NCBI GenBank assembly: GCA_027073945.1
Contig: JALTEL010000236.1
Coordinates: 1 to 60,522 of the forward strand
Reading direction: 5' to 3'
Origin: Caldifarciminota bacterium
GTDB lineage: Bacteria > WOR-3 > Hydrothermia > UBA1063 > CAJXJZ01
DNA: 60,522 nucleotides
Numbering within the stretch: the first letter of the stretch is position 1; each line of letters starts with the position of its first letter. Positions 43,545 to 51,917 of the stretch are shown one piece after another. The position numbers and the translations under genes were made by a program. The notes below the pieces were generated by a model. It saw only the letters and a list, made by a program, of their open reading frames with translations, was not told the DNA's origin and searched no databases.

Positions 43545-44584
43545 TGAAAACTAAAAAAGAGCATATTAAAGAAATAGTGCTTGAAGCAGGATTTCACCTT
43601 GTAGGCATAAGTTCTCCCTCAATACCGAAATTTATAAAGGAAAATTACAAACGCTGGATTTCCAACGATTTTTTTGGAAATATGCATTATATGGCAAGAA
43701 ATATTGAGAAAAGGCTTAATCCCTCCAGATTAGTATCGGGTGTCAAAAGCATTGTAGTAATGGGGGTCAGTTATTTCAGTCCCACATTGCATAATGACAT
43801 TATCAATGATCCTGAAATGGGGATCGTATCGCTATATGCCATCAGGTCGGATTATCACAAGGTTATTAAAAAAAAGTTGAAGGCATTGTATAGTGTCCTT
43901 AAAGAAAAAGCAGGAATTTCACCTCTTCGTGGATTTGTTGATACAGCGCCTGTTCTTGAACGCCAATTCGGTGCTCAGTCCGGAATAGGATTCTGGGGAA
44001 AGAACAATATGCTTATAAATCCACAGATAGGTTCACTTTTTTTTTTATCTGAAATTTTCCTTGCCGATGAAGTAGAACCCGATGCTCATTTGACGTCAAC
44101 ATGCGGCACATGTAACTTATGTGTTGATGCCTGTCCAACCGGAGCACTTAGTTCTCCTTTCCATATTGATGCATCTAAGTGCATATCCTATGTTACAATT
44201 GAGCATAAAGGGCCAATTCCAATGGAAATTATGGAAAAAATGGGGAATAGAACATTCGGGTGCGATGAATGCGTGAGAGTATGTCCGTTTAACAAAGTTT
44301 CCCTGAAGATTGCAAATCCTTTTTTTGGACTGAGGGAGAGGATGGATATATTTGCTATTCCGCTTGTAAAATTGCTGACTTTTACAGAGGACCAGTTTAA
44401 AATCACTTTCAACGGTACACCCGTTGTAAGAGCCGGATATCTGAATTTTATGCGCAATGTCATGATCAATTGTGTCCACACCAAAAATCCCGAAATATTA
44501 AGCAAAACAAGGGGTAGGTGTCGAGATTTTAATCAGTTTATTGAGTGGGGACTGTGCAATTGGGTGGATAAGTCCAGCTCTTGA
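43544..44584 (+). CDS. queG: Epoxyqueuosine reductase QueG
   Basis: 346 residues. Reduces epoxyqueuosine in tRNA to queuosine using a cobalamin cofactor and two [4Fe-4S] clusters. Visible: SIVVMGVSYFSPTLHNDI in the N-terminal part, RGFVDTAPVLERQFGAQSGI, GFWGKNNMLINPQIGSLFFL, and cluster motifs CGTCNLCVDACPTGAL and FGCDECVRVCPFNK. Full length. The ATG overlaps the ymdB stop (TAATG). With tgt at the right edge, the window holds two queuosine genes, not adjacent. Confidence 0.96.
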   Translation: MKTKKEHIKEIVLEAGFHLVGISSPSIPKFIKENYKRWISNDFFGNMHYMARNIEKRLNPSRLVSGVKSIVVMGVSYFSPTLHNDIINDPEMGIVSLYAIRSDYHKVIKKKLKALYSVLKEKAGISPLRGFVDTAPVLERQFGAQSGIGFWGKNNMLINPQIGSLFFLSEIFLADEVEPDAHLTSTCGTCNLCVDACPTGALSSPFHIDASKCISYVTIEHKGPIPMEIMEKMGNRTFGCDECVRVCPFNKVSLKIANPFFGLRERMDIFAIPLVKLLTFTEDQFKITFNGTPVVRAGYLNFMRNVMINCVHTKNPEILSKTRGRCRDFNQFIEWGLCNWVDKSSS

Positions 44585-44609
44585 CTATTCACACGATTTG
44601 CCTTAAATT
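44581..44609 (+). promoter_or_regulatory. Promoter of tRNA-Thr/Tyr/Gly cluster
   Basis: TTGACT (44581-44586), 17-bp spacer, TAAATT (44604-44609). It overlaps the queG stop codon (TGA 44582-44584). The tRNA-Thr gene begins 14 bases after the -10 box. Confidence 0.65.
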
Positions 44610-44623
44610 TAAATACTAACACT

Positions 44624-44696
44624 GCTGGTGTAGCTCAGTCGGTAGAGCAGGTGATTTGTAATCACCAGGTCGGGGGTTCAAATCCCTCCGCCAGCT
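44624..44696 (+). tRNA. tRNA-Thr (TGT anticodon)
   Basis: Cloverleaf: acceptor GCTGGTG with CGCCAGC plus T discriminator, D arm GCTC/GAGC, anticodon stem GTGAT/ATCAC with loop TTTGTAA (TGT), T arm GGGGG-TTCAAAT-CCCTC (one mismatch). No CCA encoded. First of three tRNAs. Confidence 0.97.
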
Positions 44697-44701
44697 GCTC
44701 T

Positions 44702-44783
44702 GGAGGGGTTCCCGAGTGGCCAAAGGGGCCAGACTGTAAATCTGGTGGCACCGCCTTCGCAGGTTCAAATCCTGCCCCCTCCA
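44702..44783 (+). tRNA. tRNA-Tyr (GTA anticodon)
   Basis: Acceptor GGAGGGG with CCCCTCC plus A, anticodon stem CAGA/TCTG region with loop CTGTAAA (GTA), long variable arm (GTGGCACCGCCTTC), T arm GCAGG-TTCAAAT-CCTGC. Class II tRNA as expected for Tyr. No CCA encoded. It begins 5 bases after tRNA-Thr. Confidence 0.97.
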
Positions 44784-44786
44784 CTT

Positions 44787-44859
44787 GCGGGAGTAACTCA
44801 ATTGGTAGAGTTCCAGCCTTCCAAGCTGGGTGTTGCGGGTTCAAGTCCCGTCTCCCGCT
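44787..44859 (+). tRNA. tRNA-Gly (TCC anticodon)
   Basis: Acceptor GCGGGAG with CTCCCGC plus T, anticodon stem CAGC/GCTG with loop CTTCCAA (TCC), T arm GCGGG-TTCAAGT-CCCGT. No CCA encoded. It begins 3 bases after tRNA-Tyr. Confidence 0.97.
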
Positions 44860-44883
44860 TAAAATCAACAAAAAAATTCCCTC

Positions 44884-44912
44884 TTGACAAATCAACCATT
44901 ATGCCTTATAAT
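44884..44912 (+). promoter_or_regulatory. Promoter of lipoprotein gene 44941
   Basis: TTGACA (44884-44889), 17-bp spacer, TATAAT (44907-44912), both consensus. Leader of about 20 bases with AAAAGGAGGTGC before ATG 44941. Confidence 0.85.
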
Positions 44913-44940
44913 ATTAAAAGCTTGAAAAAGGAGGTGCTTT

Positions 44941-45633
44941 ATGAAAAAGCTATTAGGCCTGCTTGTAATAAGTGGCTTGATGGTTGTTGGTTGTAGCAAG
45001 ACCGTTCCTACTGGTCCGAATACCGGAAAGGATTACAAGATATACTTCGGACAGGATGCAGCAGCACAGGGTTTTGTTGTCCCAACACAAACTCAGGCAA
45101 AGGCATACGCGGACCACATAAATAAAATATATGAGCAGAAAACACAGAGAAAGAGCGTTGACGTGGATTTCACCTGTGATGATATATTTTCATTCCTGGG
45201 TGGATTGGGAGTAAACATACCTGACCAGGTCAGAGAACTACAGTGCCAGGGTAAACTTCATATGCAGAGATTCGATACAGGTCTTCTGGATTGGGATGTC
45301 TTTGTTGCAGTACTTGCCGGTTATGGCAAAGGTGCACAGGGTATGATTGGCGGCGCAGGCGGACTGGATTTTGCAGCTTCTCTGCGGTCTGTCGATTCCA
45401 TACAGGCATCACTTGGCTTTATGGTTGATTACTTCATTGATTCCTTGGCCTATGCATATGCTGGCTCCTTTGGAAATCATGTCGCAGTTGCTGCTGGTGG
45501 TGTTGGATTTATTGACTTTCCACCTCAGGAGCATACAATTACAGTAATTGGTGCCAACGATATTGACCATCATACGGTAGGGGTAAGCTGGACGTTCGAT
45601 TCCGATATAACCATATCTCTACCTGCTAACTAA
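44941..45633 (+). CDS. Hypothetical lipoprotein
   Basis: 230 residues. Signal peptide MKKLLGLLVISGLMVVGCSK, lipobox VVGC (Cys18), followed by a Thr/Pro/Gly/Asn linker (KTVPTGPNTGKD). The mature part has a helix-forming region (TQTQAKAYADHINKIYEQKT), two cysteines (FTCDDIF, ELQCQGK) that may form a disulfide, then many short glycine-rich beta segments (GGAGGLDFAASLRSVDSIQA, HVAVAAGGVGFIDFP). Consensus promoter and strong ribosome-binding site suggest high expression. A hairpin with a T-rich tail follows the stop. Not recognised. Confidence 0.75.
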   Translation: MKKLLGLLVISGLMVVGCSKTVPTGPNTGKDYKIYFGQDAAAQGFVVPTQTQAKAYADHINKIYEQKTQRKSVDVDFTCDDIFSFLGGLGVNIPDQVRELQCQGKLHMQRFDTGLLDWDVFVAVLAGYGKGAQGMIGGAGGLDFAASLRSVDSIQASLGFMVDYFIDSLAYAYAGSFGNHVAVAAGGVGFIDFPPQEHTITVIGANDIDHHTVGVSWTFDSDITISLPAN

Positions 45634-45658
45634 AGTTCAGATTTACAAACATACACCA

Positions 45659-45687
45659 AGCGGGGAAGAAAAAAAATCTTCCCCGCT
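45659..45687 (+). terminator. Intrinsic terminator hairpin after lipoprotein gene 44941
   Basis: Perfect inverted repeat AGCGGGGAAGA (45659-45669) and TCTTCCCCGCT (45677-45687) with a 7-A loop, followed by CTCTTTATTATTAGTATTTTTTTT. It begins 25 bases after the stop. Its right arm also lies in the open frame that encodes the next gene's signal peptide. Confidence 0.85.
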
Positions 45688-45721
45688 CTCTTTATTATTA
45701 GTATTTTTTTTAATTCTGTTT

Positions 45722-46807
45722 TTGAATTGCAGGTCCGGTAATGGTAATTTTCAGCATATTGAAGTTACGAGTGTTCCTATTTCTCTGTCCGTTCCTGCAG
45801 TGACCTTTAGCTATTACTATGCAGATGGAAAGCTTGCATATATCAGCCGCTTCGGAGATACCTTTGCTCTTACAATGGAGAATCCATTTGTTAAAAAGAT
45901 ATTGTGGAGAGTGCATTTTTTGCATCCTGTAAGAAGGGTGCTTTTCTTTGAAGCCCAGGATACGTATTTTATTTTTCTTGGGAAGGGCATACCCAAAAGA
46001 GGGAGTTCGCTTAAATATACTGAGATTGAATTTGTAAAAGCAACTTCAGATGGCAAATTTGCATATGACAGCACAATATTTAGAGTTGGTGGAAAGTTTC
46101 CGAGCATTGAGAATATGTATATAATAAAACAGTCAGGACAATATTTCCTCATAGTATACTATGACATGTGTCCCTGGGTATTTGAAATTTATCCCGGATT
46201 TATCAGGGCATTGGGCAAGTATAAAAGTCAGGGGCACAACGGGTTTCCTGTTTCTTTGATGCACGGGAAATTGTACAATTTAAAGATTTTCTCCTATAAA
46301 GAGAGATACAGGAATGATGTATTTCTTGATGTGATAAATCTGCATACAGGGAAAATAAAAAGGAAGACAATTCTTGAGGATAGTACCGTGTACGCCATGT
46401 ATCCATGTGCATCGCGTATAAGTGGACCTATATACTGGCTTGAATCGGAACAATTTACCATTCCCTCTTCCATCGGCTGTTTTTGGGGTAACAAGCATAA
46501 AAAGCTTGTGTATTTCCCGGATAAATCCATACCCTATATCTCTGTTTGGCGTGATAATCCCTATGTGTTTTCATTCGAAACAGGCCCGTTGGGAGATGTA
46601 CTGACAAATGCTGTATTTGTCGGTCTCATTAAAAGTAATGGTGATGTGTTAATCAAGAGGATTATCGAAAAGCCGCCTGCACGTGAATCCACTTTTTACA
46701 AGCCTGTTTTTGTTAACTACAAAGGTAATTTATATCTGCTTTTCGGTGCTCACCGCAGGGCATGGGGGCAAGACTCTGTCTATCTATTCAATCTTACTTT
46801 ACAATAG
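45722..46807 (+). CDS. Hypothetical lipoprotein with beta-propeller-like repeats; 5' end unclear
   Basis: The frame gives at least 361 residues. Upstream in the same frame, codons for KKSSPLSLLLLVFFLILFLN then C read as a complete lipoprotein signal ending LFLNC at 45728, but the frame has no ATG, GTG or TTG before the TAA at 45608-45610; only the TTG at 45722, next to the Cys, is usable, and it would lose the signal. The signal codons overlap the terminator hairpin and lie between an A8 and a T8 run. Mature part: repeated beta segments such as VRRVLFFEAQDTYFIFLGKG, YFLIVYYDMCPWVFEIYPGF, GPIYWLESEQFTIPSSIGCF, resembling a propeller. No family recognised. It runs into the convergent gene by 14 bases. 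Confidence 0.6.
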   Translation: MNCRSGNGNFQHIEVTSVPISLSVPAVTFSYYYADGKLAYISRFGDTFALTMENPFVKKILWRVHFLHPVRRVLFFEAQDTYFIFLGKGIPKRGSSLKYTEIEFVKATSDGKFAYDSTIFRVGGKFPSIENMYIIKQSGQYFLIVYYDMCPWVFEIYPGFIRALGKYKSQGHNGFPVSLMHGKLYNLKIFSYKERYRNDVFLDVINLHTGKIKRKTILEDSTVYAMYPCASRISGPIYWLESEQFTIPSSIGCFWGNKHKKLVYFPDKSIPYISVWRDNPYVFSFETGPLGDVLTNAVFVGLIKSNGDVLIKRIIEKPPARESTFYKPVFVNYKGNLYLLFGAHRRAWGQDSVYLFNLTLQ

Positions 46808-48665
46808 CCACCCTGTAAATTCTGGAGTTGACATTGATGAAATAAATGCCTCTTTCAATATTTGCAGGTAATCTCAGTTTGCCATTCAGCACCTTTCCTG
46901 TAGCAACAGACCTGCCACTAACCGTATAAATTCTGTATGATGTCCCGTTAAAAACGTTTTTAATGGATAAGGAGCGTGATTTGCTCAGTATAAATGTGGA
47001 AATACCTGCAGAGCTTTTACTATTGTCTTTCTCTCTGATATAAACGTCTCTCCACTTCATTCCGAGGGACACAAGCGCAAGCGTATCTGATCCCAGATTG
47101 AGATATGCGGTAATCCACTGGTCAGGAGATGGATAATCATAATAGACTATATCTCCTCCGTCAATACTTAGATTTTCAGTGTCTGTTTTAATTATAGGAT
47201 TATTAAGGGCTCTGTTGTACAGACCCAATTTCAAATACACTCCACCCTGTTCGGACAAAAGAACGAGTGTGTCCCTGAGAACGGATAGCGCGGCCGGCAT
47301 GCCGCTTGTTCCTGGGAAACTAAATGTATCCAGTTTTGTCACGCCATTGGAAAAGTTGGAAAGGTCTATCTTCCATACTTTATAGGATCCCACCAATTCA
47401 AGACTGGATTCGTAAATGACATTGCTGCCCGGTGCATCTGAGAGTGAAGCCGGAATGCCAATACCTGCGGTATCAGATTCTCTGAAAAGGCTGTCTTCAA
47501 TAAATGAACCGCTGGATGTGAGATGCACAAGGTAAGATTTTGTCACTGTTCCGCCCGGTAGCATTGAAGCCCACCAGGTATTTGATTCTCTGTCATAGGT
47601 GATATCCCAGAGATATGTTCTCTGCCCAACAAGGTTTGTATCAATGTTGAATTCAAGGTTAAAACCCCCTGTTTGAGGATTGAATTTATAAACATCCCCT
47701 GTATAGAAGTTAGCAAGATATACATATCCGTTATGGTAATCCACACCTGTTATATTCGTATCTGGCAGAGGAGACCATTCTTGTAATACTGTTCCGAAAA
47801 CGGGATAAGAATAACAAAATGCATAGGCTGTATCATTTGAAGTATTCCCGTCAGTAGAGAGGTATGTGTATGCCTGTACATTAAAGAATTGTGTATCGGA
47901 ACCCGATGTGAAATTCGGGAAATCAACCTGCAAAGTGGCCTGAGCATTTATAGATGCAATGGAAGTGTCCTTGTGATAGACTGAAATACCTGTAACTGTA
48001 TCCTTTATGTCAACAGATAACGGGATATTGCCGACCGCTGTATTTGAGAAATTTTTTATAATAACACTTACGTTAGTGCTTGTAGTCCCGATATATCCAG
48101 AGGGGGAGTTTATAGTTTCTACTCCCACGTCTTCTGCACCGGCAGTGTCTTCTGTTACAATAACATTATCAACTGCAAAATAACCAATGCTGTTAGCATC
48201 GGCATAATAATAAAACCCCACTTTTAAGCTATCTTTACCCTGTGCATAGGTGGTCAGGTCAGCAGAGTCTGTCTGAGAATAAGTCTGTCCAAAGTAGTAA
48301 TTCAAATTCTGCCACTGCCATGTGCCTCCTGAATAAAAACCAATAACTACAAGGCCTGTATCTGTTGACGATGTATCTGTGATCATACCGACTCCATAGC
48401 TCAATTTTAGGGCGGTCAGGTTGCTGTTAAGTGGAATTGAGGGTGAGAAGAGGGTGTCCCTTGAAAGGGAATCTATTGCTGCATCTGCCACTGCATAATA
48501 GTTCCCGGGGTTGGGTGGCTCATAAAATGGGCGTGTCCCTGTTGTGCCTGCGTACCATGTAGCTCCCAGAACCCCATGGTCTGCTATCTGCCAATTGGCA
48601 GGTATATTCCCCTGCTCGAAATTCTCATTCAGCAAAAAAAATCCCATCAATACATACAGTAACAT
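46794..48665 (-). CDS. Secreted multi-domain protein with type IX-like C-terminal sorting domain
   Basis: 623 residues. Short signal peptide MLLYVLMGFFLLNENFEQGN, then a choice-of-anchor J-like domain (about 15-170: GNIPANWQIADHGVLGATWY, FYEPPNPGNYYAVADAAIDS), a CARDB-type beta domain (about 175-270: TSTNVSVIIKNFSNTAVGNI), a propeller-like part (about 290-520: ITGVDYHNGYVYLANFYTGD, TYDRESNTWWASMLPGG), and a last 75 residues ending YRIYTVSGRSVATGKVLNGK, LRLPANIERGIYFINVNSR, IYRVAIVK, the pattern of T9SS/Por sorting domains. Such proteins are exported across the outer membrane and attached or released. It follows the Flp pilin gene by 27 bases. GGAGGTACAG precedes the ATG. Confidence 0.85.
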   Translation of the reverse strand: MLLYVLMGFFLLNENFEQGNIPANWQIADHGVLGATWYAGTTGTRPFYEPPNPGNYYAVADAAIDSLSRDTLFSPSIPLNSNLTALKLSYGVGMITDTSSTDTGLVVIGFYSGGTWQWQNLNYYFGQTYSQTDSADLTTYAQGKDSLKVGFYYYADANSIGYFAVDNVIVTEDTAGAEDVGVETINSPSGYIGTTSTNVSVIIKNFSNTAVGNIPLSVDIKDTVTGISVYHKDTSIASINAQATLQVDFPNFTSGSDTQFFNVQAYTYLSTDGNTSNDTAYAFCYSYPVFGTVLQEWSPLPDTNITGVDYHNGYVYLANFYTGDVYKFNPQTGGFNLEFNIDTNLVGQRTYLWDITYDRESNTWWASMLPGGTVTKSYLVHLTSSGSFIEDSLFRESDTAGIGIPASLSDAPGSNVIYESSLELVGSYKVWKIDLSNFSNGVTKLDTFSFPGTSGMPAALSVLRDTLVLLSEQGGVYLKLGLYNRALNNPIIKTDTENLSIDGGDIVYYDYPSPDQWITAYLNLGSDTLALVSLGMKWRDVYIREKDNSKSSAGISTFILSKSRSLSIKNVFNGTSYRIYTVSGRSVATGKVLNGKLRLPANIERGIYFINVNSRIYRVAIVK

Positions 48666-48692
48666 ATCTGTACCTCCTTTTAATTCCTGACT

Positions 48693-48878
48693 TTACACAC
48701 TTGATGGTTTTACATGAGTTTTTAAAAGAAGCATCATTTCCGCAATAATTCTTGAAACCTCTCCGCCTAACTTATGAAAGGCGACAAAACTCACCAGGGC
48801 TATTAACCCCACAATCATAGCATACTCAACTGCCGTTGCGCCTTCTTCCTCTTTAATTAGCTTAAATATACTATTCAT
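48693..48878 (-). CDS. Flp-family type IVb pilin
   Basis: 61 residues: an acidic prepilin leader (MNSIFKLIKEEEGATAVEYA) with the peptidase site G/ATAVEYA at the G13-A14 junction, a hydrophobic helix VEYAMIVGLIALVSFVAFHK, then a short C-terminus. This is the Flp motif cleaved by TadV/GspO-type prepilin peptidase. Tad pili give surface attachment. No tad assembly genes are in the window. GGAGGTAAAA precedes the ATG. It shares its promoter with the sorting-domain protein downstream. Confidence 0.92.
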   Translation of the reverse strand: MNSIFKLIKEEEGATAVEYAMIVGLIALVSFVAFHKLGGEVSRIIAEMMLLLKTHVKPSSV

Positions 48879-48914
48879 TTTTTACCTCCACTTTACACTC
48901 TATTATACATAATA

Positions 48915-48943
48915 GTTATAAGGCATGATACCCGAATTGTCAA
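48915..48943 (-). promoter_or_regulatory. Promoter of flp/sorting-domain operon
   Basis: Reverse strand TTGACA (48938-48943), 17-bp spacer, TATAAC (48915-48920), located just 5 bases past the stop of the upstream GAF/HD-GYP gene. A leader of about 35 bases with GGAGG precedes ATG 48878. Confidence 0.75.
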
Positions 48944-48947
48944 GTAG

Positions 48948-51917
48948 CTATTTTATAATAAGATTTGGGTTTATCGCTTTCAGTTCTGAGACAGGTATTT
49001 TCAAGAATATGTCAACTATACCTGGGTCAAACTGTATACCTCTCATTCTGTTTAATTCTTCGACACTTTTTTTATAGCTCATTGCATTTCTGTACGGCCT
49101 ATCCGATGTCATTGCGTCAAATGCGTCCACTATAGAAAAAATTCTTGCCTCAATCGGAATTTCTTCTCCCTTTAAGCCGAGTGGATATCCTTTGCCGTTC
49201 CACCATTCATGGTGATGTAAAAGCAGTTTTAATGTTGGCTCAAGAAAATTTATTGATTTAATAATTTCATAACCTATAATAACATGGCGCTTCATCACAC
49301 TCCATTCATCTTCAGTCAGCTTCCCGGGCTTAAGCAGAATACTATCGGGTATCCCTATTTTACCAATATCATGTAAGAGGCCTCCCCAATAGATATACTG
49401 AAGCGCATCACCCTTAATACCAAGGCGCTCAGCAAGAGTTTTTGCATAGAGAGCCACCCTTTTTGAGTGATGCTCAGTTTCATGTTCTCTGTAATCTAAT
49501 GCTGATGATAGGGCTTCAAGTGTATTCATATAAGTGGATTCAAGTTGGTGAACGACCTCTTCAAGCTTTTCCAGCCTGTCAATATTGGAAAGAGCAATGG
49601 TCAATGCATAAGCCACTGTGGACAGAAGTTCCATAGTATGCATGGTAAAATGATTTCTATACGGAGATTGAATCGCAATAACTCCCAGAACCTTCTTTGC
49701 AGTCAAAAGTGGGACTCCTACATAAGACTGAGTTATCTTATTGCCAAGCTGAGCAACGGGATAATGTACGATATCCCTATCCCAATCATTAATGATAACG
49801 GGCTTTCTGTTTTTTATTATCCAGGCTGTTAATCCCTTTGCGTCTGTTATCGGAGATATTCTTTTTCTCTGTTTAATATCCCCGTCGTAATCAATTTCAA
49901 TGATTATAATATTTTCATCGGCATCATAAAGTGCAGCATAGAAATCCTCTATGCCAAAAAGTCTCTTTGCAATGCTATAGGTATGCTCAAGCAGGGTTCT
50001 CTTTTCCCGTATATCGGACAATTCTTTGGAATATTGATATAGCATATTTATTTCAGTGAGATTCTTCTTTATATTCGCGTATAGATAAATGTTGGTAAGT
50101 AATTTTTCCACATAGTCAATCACAAGTTTAAAGAAGGTTATATCATCTTCCGTAAATTTACCTTCCTTTTTCTGAATGAGTATGGCGTGATTTTTGCTTT
50201 GCTCTGTATGTATGGGTATAAGCATAGAATTATAACCCCCATAGTTAAAGAATGATATCTGACCCTTTTCAAGTGACTGTTTAAATTCAAGTGGAATCTG
50301 TTTCTCGGAGATTTTACTTGCAATACCATCTGACCTTTTCAACAGCAAATTACCATTAAGCATTCTTACAGTGTAGATATACGGGTTATTTATAAAAGAG
50401 GCAAGAGACCTTGCCATATGCATAAGTGCATCTTCTGGTTTGATATCAGCTGTGAATTCTTTTGCGATTTCTCCTAAATATTTGAATTCTTCTATCAGTC
50501 TTTTGGTTTTGTTATTGCTCAGTATTCTGGACATAGCAGCCTCTGTCAATCTGCCGAAGATTTTCAAATATTCGATGTCCTGAGTGGAAAATCCGAATTT
50601 TCTCGTGGATTCCACATTGATCAGCGCTGTAACTTTTCCATCAAAGAACAGTGGTATGGCAATCTCAGATTTAAATGACTGCCTTTCCGCTGAGCTTGTG
50701 TATTTTTCAGGGAATTTATCCATGTCCAGTACAACAACAACTTCTCCATTTTTTACAGCCTTTCCGACAATACCTTTGTCTTCACTCTGCGTGTAAGGTA
50801 ATTTAACCGAATTATTGAATATGGACCTGAATGATACGAGTTCCATTACCCCCCTTTCTTCATCCCTTATGAAAAAGGACACATCCTCAAAGAAATAGTA
50901 CTGAAACAATGTCCTTGTAATCAAGTCTGCAAGACTTTTTAAATCCTCCGCATTTTGTGTCTCTTCAAAAATTCTAAAAAGGATGTGCAGCCTGAAACTG
51001 TTCCTCTGAGCAATATCATTGCTTAGACTGTCATTTAAAAGGTGTATTATCTTGTATCTATCCAGTTCAAGTGTGGCTGTAGTTTCCAATTCATTGCAGT
51101 AGCTGCATTCGAGTGTGACCTGCTGATTGGTTATAAGGGTTACCGTTAATCTGTCGGTTTTTACGCTGTTTGCAGGGCAGGTGAATGAATCGTTCACCAC
51201 GTAGATTTTTACATCATTTTTACCCGTTTCTTCAATAATCGTTGCTTTTATGGATTTATAAAAAGGCTTTTTAATCATTGAATCCAGCAGTTCTTTAAGA
51301 GATTTTTCCGCATCTGTTTCTTTTAAAATCTCAATAACGCTATTCAAATTGTTGCTGTATAAACTGCAATGTTCTTCCTTGTTCTTTTCTCTTAAGGCCG
51401 ATTTTATGAAAAGGTAAATCGAGGCCTGTGCCTTTTTCAAAAAGGCACTGTCAGACCTTGAGAAATTTATGTCTCCGGCAAAATATATAGCTCCGAAAAA
51501 TTCATCTTTTTCATTGAATAATGGTAGTATAGCCACTTTTTTTGTATTAAACAGAACAACGAAGTTCTTGATTATATAAGGATTGTGCGCCGGATCATTG
51601 ATGATATATGGCCCGTGCTTCTTAATGGCTATTTTGAGAGCGGATTTTGTCTCCAGAGAAAATTTGAATTCTTTCAAGAATTCTGGCAGTGTCCCCCAGA
51701 TAGGAGGTAACCCTGCCACCATATTCCTGTCTTTGTTATACAGAGCAAAGAGACATTTGCTTGCAGAGGTTTTGGTGCAAAGATATTGAAAAAGTCCATT
51801 TACCTTATCATTATAAGTATCTGAAGAAGCATATATACTGAGAAGTTTATCCTGTATGCTCTGCAAACTTACTTGCTTCTTCTCGTGCCCACCTGTCTGC
51901 TTCAAAGATTTCTTCAA
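48948..51917 (-). CDS. Multi-GAF HD-GYP c-di-GMP phosphodiesterase
   Basis: 989 residues, cytoplasmic, from a TTG start with AAGGGG upstream; the first 71 bases overlap the end of dxr in another frame. GAF-like domains at about 25-155, 310-455, 480-605 and 640-775 (for example VGKAVKNGEVVVVLDMDKF and GLTAWIIKNRKPVIINDWDR with GVPLLTAKKVLGVIAIQSPY). The C-terminal HD-GYP (about 800-985) has EHHSKRVALYAKTLAERLGI, YWGGLLHDIGKIGIPDSILL, EWSVMKRHVIIGYEIIKSIN, LLHHHEWWNGKGYPLGLKGE, all catalytic residues present. GAF domains usually bind small ligands, cyclic nucleotides or heme; the stimulus is unknown. Last gene of a TlpA-dxr-HD-GYP unit. Confidence 0.93.
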   Translation of the reverse strand: MKKSLKQTGGHEKKQVSLQSIQDKLLSIYASSDTYNDKVNGLFQYLCTKTSASKCLFALYNKDRNMVAGLPPIWGTLPEFLKEFKFSLETKSALKIAIKKHGPYIINDPAHNPYIIKNFVVLFNTKKVAILPLFNEKDEFFGAIYFAGDINFSRSDSAFLKKAQASIYLFIKSALREKNKEEHCSLYSNNLNSVIEILKETDAEKSLKELLDSMIKKPFYKSIKATIIEETGKNDVKIYVVNDSFTCPANSVKTDRLTVTLITNQQVTLECSYCNELETTATLELDRYKIIHLLNDSLSNDIAQRNSFRLHILFRIFEETQNAEDLKSLADLITRTLFQYYFFEDVSFFIRDEERGVMELVSFRSIFNNSVKLPYTQSEDKGIVGKAVKNGEVVVVLDMDKFPEKYTSSAERQSFKSEIAIPLFFDGKVTALINVESTRKFGFSTQDIEYLKIFGRLTEAAMSRILSNNKTKRLIEEFKYLGEIAKEFTADIKPEDALMHMARSLASFINNPYIYTVRMLNGNLLLKRSDGIASKISEKQIPLEFKQSLEKGQISFFNYGGYNSMLIPIHTEQSKNHAILIQKKEGKFTEDDITFFKLVIDYVEKLLTNIYLYANIKKNLTEINMLYQYSKELSDIREKRTLLEHTYSIAKRLFGIEDFYAALYDADENIIIIEIDYDGDIKQRKRISPITDAKGLTAWIIKNRKPVIINDWDRDIVHYPVAQLGNKITQSYVGVPLLTAKKVLGVIAIQSPYRNHFTMHTMELLSTVAYALTIALSNIDRLEKLEEVVHQLESTYMNTLEALSSALDYREHETEHHSKRVALYAKTLAERLGIKGDALQYIYWGGLLHDIGKIGIPDSILLKPGKLTEDEWSVMKRHVIIGYEIIKSINFLEPTLKLLLHHHEWWNGKGYPLGLKGEEIPIEARIFSIVDAFDAMTSDRPYRNAMSYKKSVEELNRMRGIQFDPGIVDIFLKIPVSELKAINPNLIIK

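Noticed and set aside
44616..44996. Several open frames over the tRNA cluster on both strands
   Set aside because: They are translations of tRNA-Thr, -Tyr and -Gly genes.
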